In this document: in pieces, positions 34,612-43,644 of the stretch
How positions within the stretch are numbered: position 1 is the stretch's first letter
Layout: each line of letters starts with the position of its first letter
From: Roseiflexus sp. RS-1
GTDB lineage: Bacteria; Chloroflexota; Chloroflexia; Chloroflexales; Roseiflexaceae
Reading direction: 5' to 3'
DNA: 64,000 nucleotides
NCBI RefSeq assembly: GCF_000016665.1
Contig: NC_009523.1
Coordinates: 5,021,501-5,085,500 of the forward strand
Made by a program: the position numbers and the translations under genes
Notes under the pieces: model-generated
Told to the model about the DNA's origin: nothing
The model's database searches: none
What the model saw: only the letters and a program-made list of their open reading frames with translations

Positions 34612-34723
34612 GGTTCCTGGTTCCTGGTTCCTGGTTCTCGGTTCCTGGTTCTCGGTTCTTAGTTCTCGGTTCCTGGTTCTCGGTTCTCGGTTCTCGGTTC
34701 TTGGTTCTCGGTTCTCGGTTCTT
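34612..34723 (+). repeat. GGTTCYY heptamer array, 16 units
   Basis: Sixteen uninterrupted heptamers (GGTTCCT, GGTTCTC, GGTTCTT or AGTTCTC). The array stops exactly where the AGCCTATCC element begins and resumes as AGTTCTC at 35065, so that element probably split a once continuous array. Confidence 0.95.
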
Positions 34724-34725
34724 AG

Positions 34726-35061
34726 AGCCTATCCGAATAACCCGGCGGCACGCACGGCGATCACGCCACAGGCGAAAAGGTTCCAGTGGTTCGGATAGGC
34801 GCTGAGCACACCGGGTTGCATGACGGTTTCGCGTGGCGGAACGACGAACCTGGTGCGACAGGGTGGTTCCGCTCGCCGCCTGGCGACTGAAGTCGCGGCT
34901 GGCAGGCGGGAAGCCCGCCTGCGCGGGCTTGCGGGAGCGCATCCCGCTCGCCCGTAGACAAGCCCGTCGGACTTCCACGTCTTAGAGCCTATCCGAAGAA
35001 CCCGGCGGCGCGCACGGCGATCACGCCGCAGGCGAAAAGGTTACCGTTGTTCGGATAGGCT
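34726..35061. mobile_element. Pair of 76-bp MITE-like elements (AGCCTATCCGAA ends)
   Basis: Two copies (34726 to about 34800, and 34986-35061) share ends AGCCTATCCGAA...TTCGGATAGGCT and the interior CCCGGCGGCRCGCACGGCGATCACGCC. The second copy is flanked by CTTAG on both sides, a likely 5-bp target duplication; CTTAG also precedes the first copy. The 185-bp spacer holds a palindrome with AAGCCCGCCTGCGCGGGCT, the same core as in the MITEs at 30842 and 42637. Confidence 0.85.
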
Positions 35062-35064
35062 CTT

Positions 35065-35155
35065 AGTTCTCGGTTCTTAGTTCTCGGTTCTCGGTTCTCG
35101 GTTCTTGGTTCTTGGTTCTCAGTTCTTGGTTCTCGGTTCTTGGTTCTCGGTTCTC
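35065..35155 (+). repeat. GGTTCYY heptamer array, 13 units
   Basis: Thirteen perfect heptamers beginning AGTTCTC and ending GGTTCTC 38 bp before the phosphoesterase ATG. It continues the array at 34612-34723 across the inserted element. Confidence 0.95.
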
Positions 35156-35193
35156 ACCATACACTACCCCAACTTCTGGTATCCTATATCTTG

Positions 35194-35901
35194 ATGAAAG
35201 CACTGATCCTTTCCGATGTTCACAGCAATGTCATCGCACTGGAAGCGATCTGGGCGCGCGAAGGCGATGCCGACGCGATCTACTGCGCTGGCGACCTTGT
35301 GGATTACGGGGTGTATCCGCGCGAAACGCTCGCCTGGATACGCGCGCACAATGTCGTGTGCGTGCAGGGCAACCATGATCGTCAGGTCGCCGAGACATTT
35401 CAGGAACCGGCGCTCTGGCATGTCCCTGAGAGCGCGTTGCAGTGGCGCCATCACAACGCCCGACGATTGAGCGCATCCGACGTTGATTTTCTGATGTCGC
35501 TGCCGGAAGCGGTGACGTTTGAACTCGACGGTATCCGCTATGGCATGACCCATCTCTACCGCAATTACGATCTTATTCTGAGTCGCCACGCATATCGATC
35601 ATTCTGCCGCACCCGCTTTCCCGACAGCGCGATTGATCGCCTGATCCTGGGGCATACTCATCGTCAGGGTATGATGATCCTCGGCGAACGCGAAGTCTGG
35701 CTCAATCCCGGCAGCGTTTCCTACCGTCGGCAGGACGATCCGGATCGGGAGGCGCACTATATCGTCATCGAGGATGGCGCCGTCTCGTTGCGCAGCGTTC
35801 CTTACGACCACGACGCTGTCTATGCCGAGGTCATGCGGCAACGGGTGGCAGCCGATGAAATGCGCGCTGTGCAGTGGTGTTTCGGTCCACGGCATGAATA
35901 G
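35194..35901 (+). CDS. YfcE-like metallophosphoesterase
   Basis: A 235-residue calcineurin-like phosphoesterase with all metal-binding blocks in order: SDVHSN (Asp-His), CAGDLVDYG (GDxxD), QGNHDR (GNHD), and the histidines of MTHLYRN and LGHTHRQ, then NPGSVSYRR. Such enzymes hydrolyse phosphodiesters; the substrate here is unknown. The ATG at 35194 has no Shine-Dalgarno site. A TATCCT/TATATC -10-like box ends four to nine bases upstream, so the message may be leaderless. It follows the heptamer array. Confidence 0.92.
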   Translation: MKALILSDVHSNVIALEAIWAREGDADAIYCAGDLVDYGVYPRETLAWIRAHNVVCVQGNHDRQVAETFQEPALWHVPESALQWRHHNARRLSASDVDFLMSLPEAVTFELDGIRYGMTHLYRNYDLILSRHAYRSFCRTRFPDSAIDRLILGHTHRQGMMILGEREVWLNPGSVSYRRQDDPDREAHYIVIEDGAVSLRSVPYDHDAVYAEVMRQRVAADEMRAVQWCFGPRHE

Positions 35902-35943
35902 CGGCGGAACAGCGACGTTTCGCCTGTTTGCAAGGAGGCATCT

Positions 35944-37218
35944 ATGGCAGAGCGCAAACCGGAAGGATACCTGAATGGACGACCGCTGCACCCTGAAAGC
36001 CTGATGATGAGTTATGGCTACCGACCCGAATGGTCAGAAGGCGCCGCCAAGATCCCGATCTTCCAGACCTCGACATTTATCTTCACGTCTGCCGAAGAGG
36101 GCAAAGCGTTCTTTGAACTGGCGTATGGTCTGCGGTCACAACGCGATGGGGAGCAGATGGGGCTGATCTACAGTCGCCTCAACAACCCCGATCTCGAAAT
36201 TCTCGAAGACCGCCTGACCCTGTGGGACGACGCAGAAGCTGCGGCAGTCTTCGCCAGCGGCATGGCAGCGATCACCACCACGCTGCTGACCTTTCTGCGT
36301 CCGGGTGATGTGTTGCTCCACAGCGAGCCGGTGTACGGCGGCACTGATTTCCTCTTCAAACACATTCTGCCGCAGTTTGGCATCCGCGTGGTTGGATTTC
36401 GCGCCGGTACGCCGCCGGAACAGGTGGAACTCCACCTTCGTCGCCTCGGGCTTATCGAACGCCTGGCGCTGATCTTCATCGAAACGCCCGCCAACCCGAC
36501 GAACGACTTGGTCGATATTGCTGCTTTCGCTGCGCTGGCGCGGCAACTGAGCAGTGCACGCCGCATCCTCACCGCCGTGGATAACACCTTCCTGGGTCCG
36601 CTCTGGCAACAACCACTCAGGTACGGCGCCGACCTGGTGCTCTATTCCGCCACCAAATACATCGGCGGGCACAGCGATGTCATTGCCGGCGTCTGCCTGG
36701 GAAGCCGCGAATTGCTGGCGCAGGTCAAAGTGCTGCGCACCATCTTCGGCACCATGGCCGGACCGCATACCGGCTGGTTGTTGCTGCGCAGCCTGGAAAC
36801 ACTCAAGTTGCGCATGACCGCGCAGATGAAAACCGCACGCCATGTAGCCGCATTCCTGACCGACCATCCAAAGGTGGCGCGTGTCTATTACCTGGGCAAT
36901 CTGACCGGGGACGACCCGCAGTACGCGGTGTACCAGCGTCAGTGCAGCGCTCCGGGCGGTATGATCTCGTTCGAGGTCGTCGGTGGCGAAGCAGAGGCGT
37001 TTCGACTGCTGAACGCGCTCAAACTGATCCGTCTGGCAGTCAGTCTGGGAGGCACTGAGTCGCTTGCAGAGCATCCGGCAACAATGACCCACGCCGATGT
37101 CGATCCGGAAGAGCGACTGGAACTGGGAATCACCCCGGCAATGATCCGCCTCTCGGTTGGCGTCGAGCATCCAGACGACCTGATTGCTGATCTGGCGCAG
37201 GCGCTGGAGGCAGTGTAA
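35944..37218 (+). CDS. Cys/Met-metabolism PLP-dependent enzyme
   Basis: A 424-residue trans-sulfuration family enzyme (cystathionine synthase or lyase, or methionine lyase type). YSRLNNPDLEILEDRLTLW is the substrate-site block, FASGMAAITTTL binds the PLP phosphate, AVDNTFLGPLWQQPLRYGAD holds the PLP-pyridine Asp, and YSATKYIGGHSD carries the Schiff-base lysine. SLGGTESLAEHPATMTHAD is the conserved C-terminal block. The long N-terminal tail (MSYGYRPEW) occurs in methionine gamma-lyase-like members, but the exact reaction cannot be set from sequence alone. AAGGAGG precedes the ATG. It follows the phosphoesterase by 42 bp and may share its transcript. Confidence 0.9.
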   Translation: MAERKPEGYLNGRPLHPESLMMSYGYRPEWSEGAAKIPIFQTSTFIFTSAEEGKAFFELAYGLRSQRDGEQMGLIYSRLNNPDLEILEDRLTLWDDAEAAAVFASGMAAITTTLLTFLRPGDVLLHSEPVYGGTDFLFKHILPQFGIRVVGFRAGTPPEQVELHLRRLGLIERLALIFIETPANPTNDLVDIAAFAALARQLSSARRILTAVDNTFLGPLWQQPLRYGADLVLYSATKYIGGHSDVIAGVCLGSRELLAQVKVLRTIFGTMAGPHTGWLLLRSLETLKLRMTAQMKTARHVAAFLTDHPKVARVYYLGNLTGDDPQYAVYQRQCSAPGGMISFEVVGGEAEAFRLLNALKLIRLAVSLGGTESLAEHPATMTHADVDPEERLELGITPAMIRLSVGVEHPDDLIADLAQALEAV

Positions 37219-37368
37219 ATGGTCACGTGCACACCGGTTATGTATTGGTGATACAATCAGGTGTAATAGCGGCTGATCGCCTGGTCTGCGATCAGTACGC
37301 TGACTACGCGGTCAAGATATTTGCCTGAAATGGCAAATGTCTTGGCCTGTTGTGTTTGGGGGTCATCG
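37219..37368 (+). promoter_or_regulatory. Intergenic region with ATTTGCC palindrome
   Basis: A perfect 7-bp inverted repeat, ATTTGCC-TGAAAT-GGCAAAT (37319-37338), lies between the PLP enzyme and the histidine kinase, about 30 bases before the kinase ATG. It may be an operator or mRNA hairpin. GGGGG (about 37359) serves as the ribosome-binding site for the ATG at 37369. Confidence 0.5.
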
Positions 37369-40300
37369 ATGGTCTGGTTGCTGCCGGTTTTTGTTTCGCT
37401 TCTCATTGTCGCAGCCCTGATCGAAGCCGCAGTTGCGCTGTACGCCTGGCGTCAGCGCATGACTGCCGGGGCGATGCAACTGGTGGCGCTGATGGCAGCG
37501 GCCATTATCTGGACGCTGGCGTATGGTCTGGAACTGGTCAGCACGTCGCTGGCGATCAAAATGGTCTGGAACGGCATTGCGTATCTTGGCGTCGCATTTC
37601 TGCCCATTCTCTACCTGCGCTTCATTATCGCCTACACTCAACGCGCAACATGGCTCCTGCGCTGGCGTGGCGCACCCTGGTACATCATTCCGATAGCCAC
37701 GATTGCGCTCAACTGGACGAATAGCGCCCATGGTCTGTACTATCAGCAGGTCACACTGGTGAACGAAGGACCGCTTGTGCTCCTCAGCGTTACGCCTGGT
37801 GCGTGGCTATGGGTGTTTGCTCTGTATTGCTACATCTCGATAGCACTTGGCGCTGTTCTGTTCTGGCGTGCAGCCCGTGATACGTCGCCGTTGCAGGGCG
37901 GACGCTCCGTCATGGTTGCTATCAGCACATTCGCGCCATGGATCGCCAATCTGCTGCAACTCTTCGAACTCCATCCCTTCATACTGCTGGACATCACTCC
38001 GCTTGCTGTTGCATGTTCAGGGCTGGCGATTATGTGGGGTATGTTTCGCTATCGGCTCTTTTCGCTGGCGCCGATTGCGCGTGAGCATGTTGTCGAGATG
38101 ATGAGCGATGCGGTCATCGTTGTCAATGCGCGCAACCGGATCATCGATCTGAACCCGACGGCGCAGCACCTCTTCGCTCCTGATGGCAGTTCACTCTTCG
38201 GTCAACGGATCGAGACGCTGCTGGCGCCGTGGCCCGTGCTGAAGCAGGCGTGCCGCGAGCCGGTCGAACAGGTGTTAGAGGTCGAATATGACCGATCAAC
38301 CCGGCAGCTCTTCGAGGTCAAAATCAGCCCGCTTGTCGGTGACGGCGGCAGGATCAACGGGCGGCTCCTGATCTGGCGCAATATCACGCAGCGCAAGCGC
38401 AATCAGGCGTTGCTCCGCGATCGGTTGCGGTTCATTCAGTTGATCCAGCACGCCGCCAACGATTTCGTGCGCTGCGAAGTGACGCAGATCGACGAACAGA
38501 TCGTCGCCATGCTGCAGAAAGTCGCTGTCTTCACCGGCGTCGAGCGCAGTTATATCGCCCTGATTACGCCAGAGGGCGACCGCGCGACCATTGCCTATGA
38601 GTGGCTGCATCCGGCGGCGACATACAGCGATGAACGGTTGCAACCGGTTGTCCTGTCGAAGTTCGCCCGCTGGGTCGAACAGTTGCGGCGGGGCGAAGTT
38701 GTTGCGCTTCAGTATGCCGATATTCCCGAAACACCTGAGTATGAGGTGCTGCGACAGGCACTCCATACACTCCAACTCAAAACGATGGCGGCTATTCCGC
38801 TGTTTGTTGGTGCAACGTTCATCGGGTGGATCGGCTTTGACACAATGAGCTACGCATATGAGCTCTCTGAAGCCGCAATAGAGGCGTTTCAGTTGACCGG
38901 CCAGTTAATCGCCAGTGCCATTCATCGCCAGCGCACCGAAATGGCGCTTCGCCAGCGTGAGCAGTACTTCCGTTCGCTATTCGACAATATGCTGGAAGGG
39001 GTGGCGCTGCACCGGCTGATCTACGATGAGCGCGGCAGGGCCATCAATTATGAGATCATCGATGTCAACCATCAGTACGAGCGCATCCTCAATCTGCGCC
39101 GCGATGATGTCGTCCATCGCCTTGCAACCGACGTCTACGGCACATCCGAACCCCCCTACCTGGCAGAGTTCAGCGCTGTGGCGGCGACCGGTCAACCGGC
39201 GCATTTCGAGGTTTATTTTGCGCCAATGCAGAAACACTTCTTCATCTCAGTCTCACCGCTTGGACCAGACCAGTTCGCAACGATCTTCTTCGACATGACC
39301 GCGCGCAAACAGGAAGAAGCCGAACGAGAGCAATTGCAGATGCAGTTGATGCAGGCGCAACGTCTGGAGTCCGTGGGGCGGCTGGCGGGCGGCATCGCCC
39401 ACGATTTCAACAATATCCTGACGGTCATCAGCGGTAGCGCCGACCTGGCGCTGGCAATGATGCCTCCCGACTCTCCGGCATATGCAGATGTGCAGACGAT
39501 CCAGCAGGGGGCCAGACGTGCTGCGAATCTGGTGCGCCAGTTGCTCGCCTTTGCCCGACGTCAGCCCGGTCATCCCCAGACGGTTGATGCAAACGAGGTG
39601 ATTGAAGGGATGCTCCCGCTCGTGCGGCGCTTGATCGGCGAGGATATTCGCTTCGTGTGGGCCCCGGCGCCGTATCCCTGCGTAATCATTATCGATCCAC
39701 ATCAATTCGAGCAGGTGGTGATGAACCTGATTGTCAATGCGCGCGATGCCATGCCGGATGGCGGTGCACTGACGATCACCACATCCGTCACCGAGATGGC
39801 TGCCGGGGATGAAGATTCGGCAGAGACGCCGTTTGTTTGTATTACGGTTGAAGATACCGGCGTCGGCATGGATGCGGAGGTCATGGCGCATATTTTTGAG
39901 CCGTATTTCACAACGAAAGCCCCCGGTCAGGGTACCGGTCTTGGTCTGGCGACCTGTCTGGGCATTGTCCAGCAGTATGCCGGCTTCATCCGCGTCGAGA
40001 GCGAACCAGGGGAGGGTAGTCGGTTCGAGGTCTTTCTCCCCTATGCTCCTGGTCTGACGACACAGGTGGACGAGAGCCAGAGCGATGCCCAACCGGAAGG
40101 AGGACTGGAAACAATCCTGGTTGTCGAAGATGAACCGACGGTACGGCAACTGGCGGTGCGGATACTGCGTGATTATGGCTATACCGTGTTCGAAGCGGGC
40201 AACGGGCACGAGGCGCAGCAGGTTGTTACCACGCTGGCTGGCGCACCTGTTCATTTGCTGTTGACCGATCTGGTCATGCCCGGCATGAGCGGCGTTGAAC

Positions 40301-40488
40301 TGGCAACGTGGTTTCAAACGCGCTATCCTGGCGCGAGTATTTTGTTCATGTCCGGGTATGCGCGTCAACTGCCGGATGGCGTCGACAATCCAACCATCGC
40401 CTTCTTGCAGAAGCCGTTCAGCCGCCATACCCTGTTGACCCAGGTGCGCCGCCTGCTCGACGCGGTGGCGACACATGTTTCCGCCTGA
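37369..40488 (+). CDS. Hybrid sensor histidine kinase with 7TM sensor
   Basis: A 1,039-residue membrane kinase. Residues 1-225 form a seven-helix N-terminal sensor (7TMR-HisKA type). A PAS domain (about 240-340, VVNARNRIIDLNPTAQHLF), a GAF domain (about 355-520), and a second PAS domain (about 530-640) follow. The kinase core has H-box GGIAHDFNNILTVISG, N-box NLIVNARDAMPDGG, G1 DTGVGMDAE, F-box FEPYFTTK and G2 GTGLGLATCLG. The C-terminal receiver has EDEP, phospho-acceptor LLLTDLVMPGMSG and lysine LQKPF. The HDFNN H-box and attached receiver fit the family that passes phosphate through its own receiver. Earlier in-frame starts at 37321 and 37330 lack a ribosome-binding site. Confidence 0.93.
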   Translation: MVWLLPVFVSLLIVAALIEAAVALYAWRQRMTAGAMQLVALMAAAIIWTLAYGLELVSTSLAIKMVWNGIAYLGVAFLPILYLRFIIAYTQRATWLLRWRGAPWYIIPIATIALNWTNSAHGLYYQQVTLVNEGPLVLLSVTPGAWLWVFALYCYISIALGAVLFWRAARDTSPLQGGRSVMVAISTFAPWIANLLQLFELHPFILLDITPLAVACSGLAIMWGMFRYRLFSLAPIAREHVVEMMSDAVIVVNARNRIIDLNPTAQHLFAPDGSSLFGQRIETLLAPWPVLKQACREPVEQVLEVEYDRSTRQLFEVKISPLVGDGGRINGRLLIWRNITQRKRNQALLRDRLRFIQLIQHAANDFVRCEVTQIDEQIVAMLQKVAVFTGVERSYIALITPEGDRATIAYEWLHPAATYSDERLQPVVLSKFARWVEQLRRGEVVALQYADIPETPEYEVLRQALHTLQLKTMAAIPLFVGATFIGWIGFDTMSYAYELSEAAIEAFQLTGQLIASAIHRQRTEMALRQREQYFRSLFDNMLEGVALHRLIYDERGRAINYEIIDVNHQYERILNLRRDDVVHRLATDVYGTSEPPYLAEFSAVAATGQPAHFEVYFAPMQKHFFISVSPLGPDQFATIFFDMTARKQEEAEREQLQMQLMQAQRLESVGRLAGGIAHDFNNILTVISGSADLALAMMPPDSPAYADVQTIQQGARRAANLVRQLLAFARRQPGHPQTVDANEVIEGMLPLVRRLIGEDIRFVWAPAPYPCVIIIDPHQFEQVVMNLIVNARDAMPDGGALTITTSVTEMAAGDEDSAETPFVCITVEDTGVGMDAEVMAHIFEPYFTTKAPGQGTGLGLATCLGIVQQYAGFIRVESEPGEGSRFEVFLPYAPGLTTQVDESQSDAQPEGGLETILVVEDEPTVRQLAVRILRDYGYTVFEAGNGHEAQQVVTTLAGAPVHLLLTDLVMPGMSGVELATWFQTRYPGASILFMSGYARQLPDGVDNPTIAFLQKPFSRHTLLTQVRRLLDAVATHVSA

Positions 40489-41095
40489 CAGCATTCGGTT
40501 TCACTCAGGAGATGCATCGCTCCCATACGTGCGGAAGCGAGAACGTCTCTTACCTCATGTGAAGACATGACCGGTTGTCCTCGTCCTGACACGCCTGTAT
40601 CCTGCGTCTTGTCTGATCCCCAGGATGGCGCTGTGAACCTGGGAGCGCGGGCATTCTGCCCGCGTGGGCTCTCAAGGGTGAAGTTCCTGGAAGAGATGAG
40701 CGGTTTTCTGCATTCTCGCGCGTTTTTGCCCCTCATCCCCCCAACCCCCTTCTCCCACAAGGGGAGAAGGGGGATTTTGGGCTTCCTGATAACTGAAACG
40801 AGAGAAGGATCGCAGAGGCTTCCCAAATTCGATACCCTCACCCCCATGACACGGTCGCATCGCTGCATGCGGGCGAGACGCCCATTCACCCAGGCGATGC
40901 AGAGACGCGCGCTGTTCCAGCGCGCCAGGAACATTCCAGAACGACTCAAGCAATGAATCACACGTGTATCAGCCAGCTTCTATCGGTAAATGTCTCACGC
41001 TCGACTATAATAGTGGCGGTCTGCTGACACCGTTGCCGGCACAGTCAGCAGGATGCTCAATGGCAGTCTTTCGTCTGGATCGAAGGAGCAAAGCA
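40489..41095. repeat. Intergenic region with two dispersed hairpins
   Basis: No gene is supported; a plus-strand frame at 40567-40956 consists mainly of repeat sequence. The hairpin CGCGGGCA-ttc-TGCCCGCG lies at 40646-40664. The hairpin CCCCCTTCTCCC/GGGAGAAGGGGG (40745-40773), followed by ATTTTGG, matches the element at 7843-7872. Both look like REP-type elements left in a 600-bp gap. Confidence 0.7.
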
Positions 41096-42445
41096 GTGAA
41101 GATTCCTCTCTCCTGGCGTCAGGTAGCGCTTATTGCGCTGCTCGGCGTGCTGACGCCACTCTTCGCCGCGTGCGGCGGCGCGCCTGCATCACAGGGAACC
41201 ACGCTGCCGACCGCGGTTATCAATGCGCCAACGTTGCCGCCTGTGGCGGCGACGGTCAATCCTATCTCTCCAGTGCCCACCGCAACCTCAGATAATCCAG
41301 CGCCGACGCCTGTTCCTCCATCGCCCACGGCAGCGCCGGTTGAGTTGACATTCCCGCTCCGCTTGCCGCAGCCGGAACACGGAGTCGTGGCGCACCTCTA
41401 CTACACCGATCGTGAGCGGGTGTTGACGCTCACCGAAATTGCCGGGTATACCTGGGTGCGCCAGCAGATCCAGTGGAAGGACATCGAAGGACCGGAACCG
41501 GGCGATTACAAGTGGGGCGAACTCGACAACATCGTCGACGACGTTGCCGCGCGAAACCTCAATCTGCTGATCAGCATCGTCAAGGCGCCATCGTTCTACA
41601 ATCCGACGAACGGCTTGCCGCGTGATCCGGTGACTATGGGGAACTTCGTCGAGGCAATGGTTCGACGGTATGGCACAAAGATCAAGGCGATCGAGATCTG
41701 GAACGAACAGAATCTGGCGGTCGAAAACGGCGGCCGCGTGACTGTCGAGGATGCCGGGCATTATGTCGAAATCCTGGTCGAATGCTACAAGCGGATCAAA
41801 GCAGTCGAGCCGCGCATTTTTGTGCTGTCGGGCGCACCCTCGTCAAGCGGCGTTGACGAGCCGTCGCTGGCAGTCTCCGACGAGCGTTACTACCGGGCGA
41901 TGTATGAATATAAAGGCGGGCTGATCAAGGACTATTTCGATGCCCAGGCAGTGCATCCCGGCGGCGCCGCCAATCCGCCCGACACCCTCTGGCCCGAAAA
42001 GCCGAGTTACATCCAGGGATGCAAACCGGCGCCAGATCGCTGCTGGAACGACCATCCGACGCACTACTTCCGCCATGTCGAGAATGTGCGCAAGTTTATG
42101 GTCGAGGAGGGGGTTGGCGATCATCAAATCTGGATTACCGAATTCGGATGGGCGACGCCGAACAATACTCCCGGCTATGAGTTCGGCAACTATGTATCGC
42201 TTGAACAACAGCGCGACTATATCATTACTGCAATGAAGCGCATCGATGAACTCTATCGCGCGCCGGACGGCAAGCCGTGGGTGGGGGTTGCATTTCTGTG
42301 GAATATGAACTTCGCAGTACTCTGGGGAGCGCAGGGCAATCCGGATCACGAGCAGGCGTCGTTTGGCATCCTGAACCCCGACTGGAGTCCACGCCCCTCG
42401 TTCCTGGCGATCCAGAGTTACCTGGCGGAGCGCAAACGGCGGTGA
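41096..42445 (+). CDS. Lipoprotein glycoside hydrolase (clan GH-A-like)
   Basis: A 449-residue secreted protein. The GTG at 41096 is seven bases after AAGGAG and opens a signal peptide ending in the lipobox LFAAC (cysteine at about residue 24). A Pro/Thr-rich linker (about 30-85) leads to a TIM-barrel catalytic domain. The acid/base Glu is in IEIWNEQNL (about residue 203) and the nucleophile Glu in WITEFGWAT (about 348), the arrangement of clan GH-A beta-glycosidases such as GH5 and GH39. The substrate is unknown, but envelope or exopolysaccharide turnover is plausible given the polysaccharide genes that follow. A longer upstream start is possible but would bury the signal peptide. Confidence 0.85.
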   Translation: MKIPLSWRQVALIALLGVLTPLFAACGGAPASQGTTLPTAVINAPTLPPVAATVNPISPVPTATSDNPAPTPVPPSPTAAPVELTFPLRLPQPEHGVVAHLYYTDRERVLTLTEIAGYTWVRQQIQWKDIEGPEPGDYKWGELDNIVDDVAARNLNLLISIVKAPSFYNPTNGLPRDPVTMGNFVEAMVRRYGTKIKAIEIWNEQNLAVENGGRVTVEDAGHYVEILVECYKRIKAVEPRIFVLSGAPSSSGVDEPSLAVSDERYYRAMYEYKGGLIKDYFDAQAVHPGGAANPPDTLWPEKPSYIQGCKPAPDRCWNDHPTHYFRHVENVRKFMVEEGVGDHQIWITEFGWATPNNTPGYEFGNYVSLEQQRDYIITAMKRIDELYRAPDGKPWVGVAFLWNMNFAVLWGAQGNPDHEQASFGILNPDWSPRPSFLAIQSYLAERKRR

Positions 42446-43104
42446 GGCGGCAGCGGGTGAGAGAACCGGAAACGTAGAACAATATATTACGTTGACCATC
42501 GTCCAGGTCCGCCGTGTTGCGCGAGGCGCCCGCTTCCGGCAGAGCGTAGACCGAAATTCATTTCGGTCACCGTGTGGGGAGCGCGATTCCAGGAAAGTTC
42601 AACCTCGTCCACGGGGTTGAACCTCTGTGAGAACTGCTTAATGGAGATTGAGAATTTATTCCGCTATCCCGCGCTAGCCGTGGGGCTGAAGCCCTCGGCT
42701 ATCTAAGGCAAAGCCCGCCTGCGCGGGCTATATCGGATTATTTATTCAAAGACCATAAGCCCTGGCTGAGGTCGGGTAGGTCCTGCGGGCTGGATCAACC
42801 CGGCGCCCCCCGGCATAGGGAAAGGTGGCAGGTACGCCAGCCCCGCAAGGGCTTCCTATGCGCTCAGGGAGGGTTTGAGCCCGCACGAGCGGAGTCGCGC
42901 GCCTGACGAAGGACGATGGCGGATGGCTTCTCTCCAACCGCCACGCAAGGCAGTCGCCGCACGGGGAGCGTGAGCGTGACTGTGTTTGTTCGAGGAGGTT
43001 CAATCTCTATGAGAACTGCTATAATTCTTCAAACTCATCAACGTGAACATATCAGACTGCTGAGCTCGCAACGATGCGCTGCCATCTGATCGTCGAGCAG
43101 ACGC
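42446..43104. other. Non-coding region with flanking direct repeats
   Basis: This 659-bp stretch has no supported gene. Two 23-bp direct repeats (42616-42638 and 42998-43020, GAGAACTGCT ends, 20 of 23 identical) bracket it. The MITE-like element lies immediately after the first repeat. The rest is G+C-rich sequence without a domain; a short minus-strand frame at 42746-43003 is not convincing. Confidence 0.6.
42637..42761. mobile_element. MITE-like element, third copy
   Basis: The left end TAATGGAGATTGAGAATTTA, the palindromic core GCTAGCCGTGGGGCTGAAGC and AAGCCCGCCTGCGCGGGCT, and the right end CAAAGACCATAAGCC match the elements at 30842-31083. It is a 125-bp single copy, the simplest version of this family in the window, and contains no coding sequence. 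Confidence 0.85.
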
Positions 43105-43488
43105 TCAGTGCAGCACGTCGCGCACAATCTGTTCGAGCCGGTCGAGGGGAAAGGGCTTGGGCAGGTAATAATCGACGCGCTGCTCACGGGCGCGCTTCTC
43201 CAGTTCGGGGGTGGCGTATGCCGTAATGAGCACGACGCGCGTATCGGGAGATGTTTCTTTGATCGCAGTGGTTAACTGCAACCCATTCATCCCCGGCATA
43301 TTATAGTCGGTGATAACCAGGGGCACCGGACGCAGCGCGATTTGCGCCAGCGCTTCGGCGCCGCTGCTGACCGTTACAATATCATATCCTCCGGTGAGAT
43401 CGCGCATCAGGCGATGAAGGATGATAAGAATATCAGGCTCATCCTCCACCAGAACAACTGCCGGATTTCGGATTGAATAATCAGGCAT
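43105..43488 (-). CDS. Stand-alone receiver-domain response regulator
   Basis: A 127-residue CheY-like protein with no output domain. Acidic residues EDEPD (about 17), phospho-acceptor Asp in PLVITDYNMPGMNG (about 60), and switch positions LITAYAT and YYLPKPFPLDRL (lysine about 112) are all present. It probably passes phosphate from a histidine kinase to a partner or acts by protein contact. It lies upstream of, and on the same strand as, no direct partner; the exopolysaccharide genes begin 157 bp away on the same strand. Confidence 0.9.
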   Translation of the reverse strand: MPDYSIRNPAVVLVEDEPDILIILHRLMRDLTGGYDIVTVSSGAEALAQIALRPVPLVITDYNMPGMNGLQLTTAIKETSPDTRVVLITAYATPELEKRAREQRVDYYLPKPFPLDRLEQIVRDVLH

Positions 43489-43644
43489 GGTGCGATCTCC
43501 ATCGCTCTGCGTCAGGATTGCAACGCCAGTCTGCCGAAAACACGACCGCGAACGACTCTCGTCTCACAACTGGCGCACACGATTGACAGTACGGCTATTG
43601 TATCACAGGGCGCGGAGTCGGGCAATATGCCGAAACCGTATGGC

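Noticed and set aside
37321-37368. Longer start for the hybrid histidine kinase
   Set aside because: The added residues have no ribosome-binding site and run across the ATTTGCC palindrome, whereas the ATG at 37369 follows GGGGG at a good distance.
42746-43003. Minus-strand frame in the region after the glycosidase
   Set aside because: It covers mostly repeat and G+C-rich sequence and lacks a ribosome-binding site.
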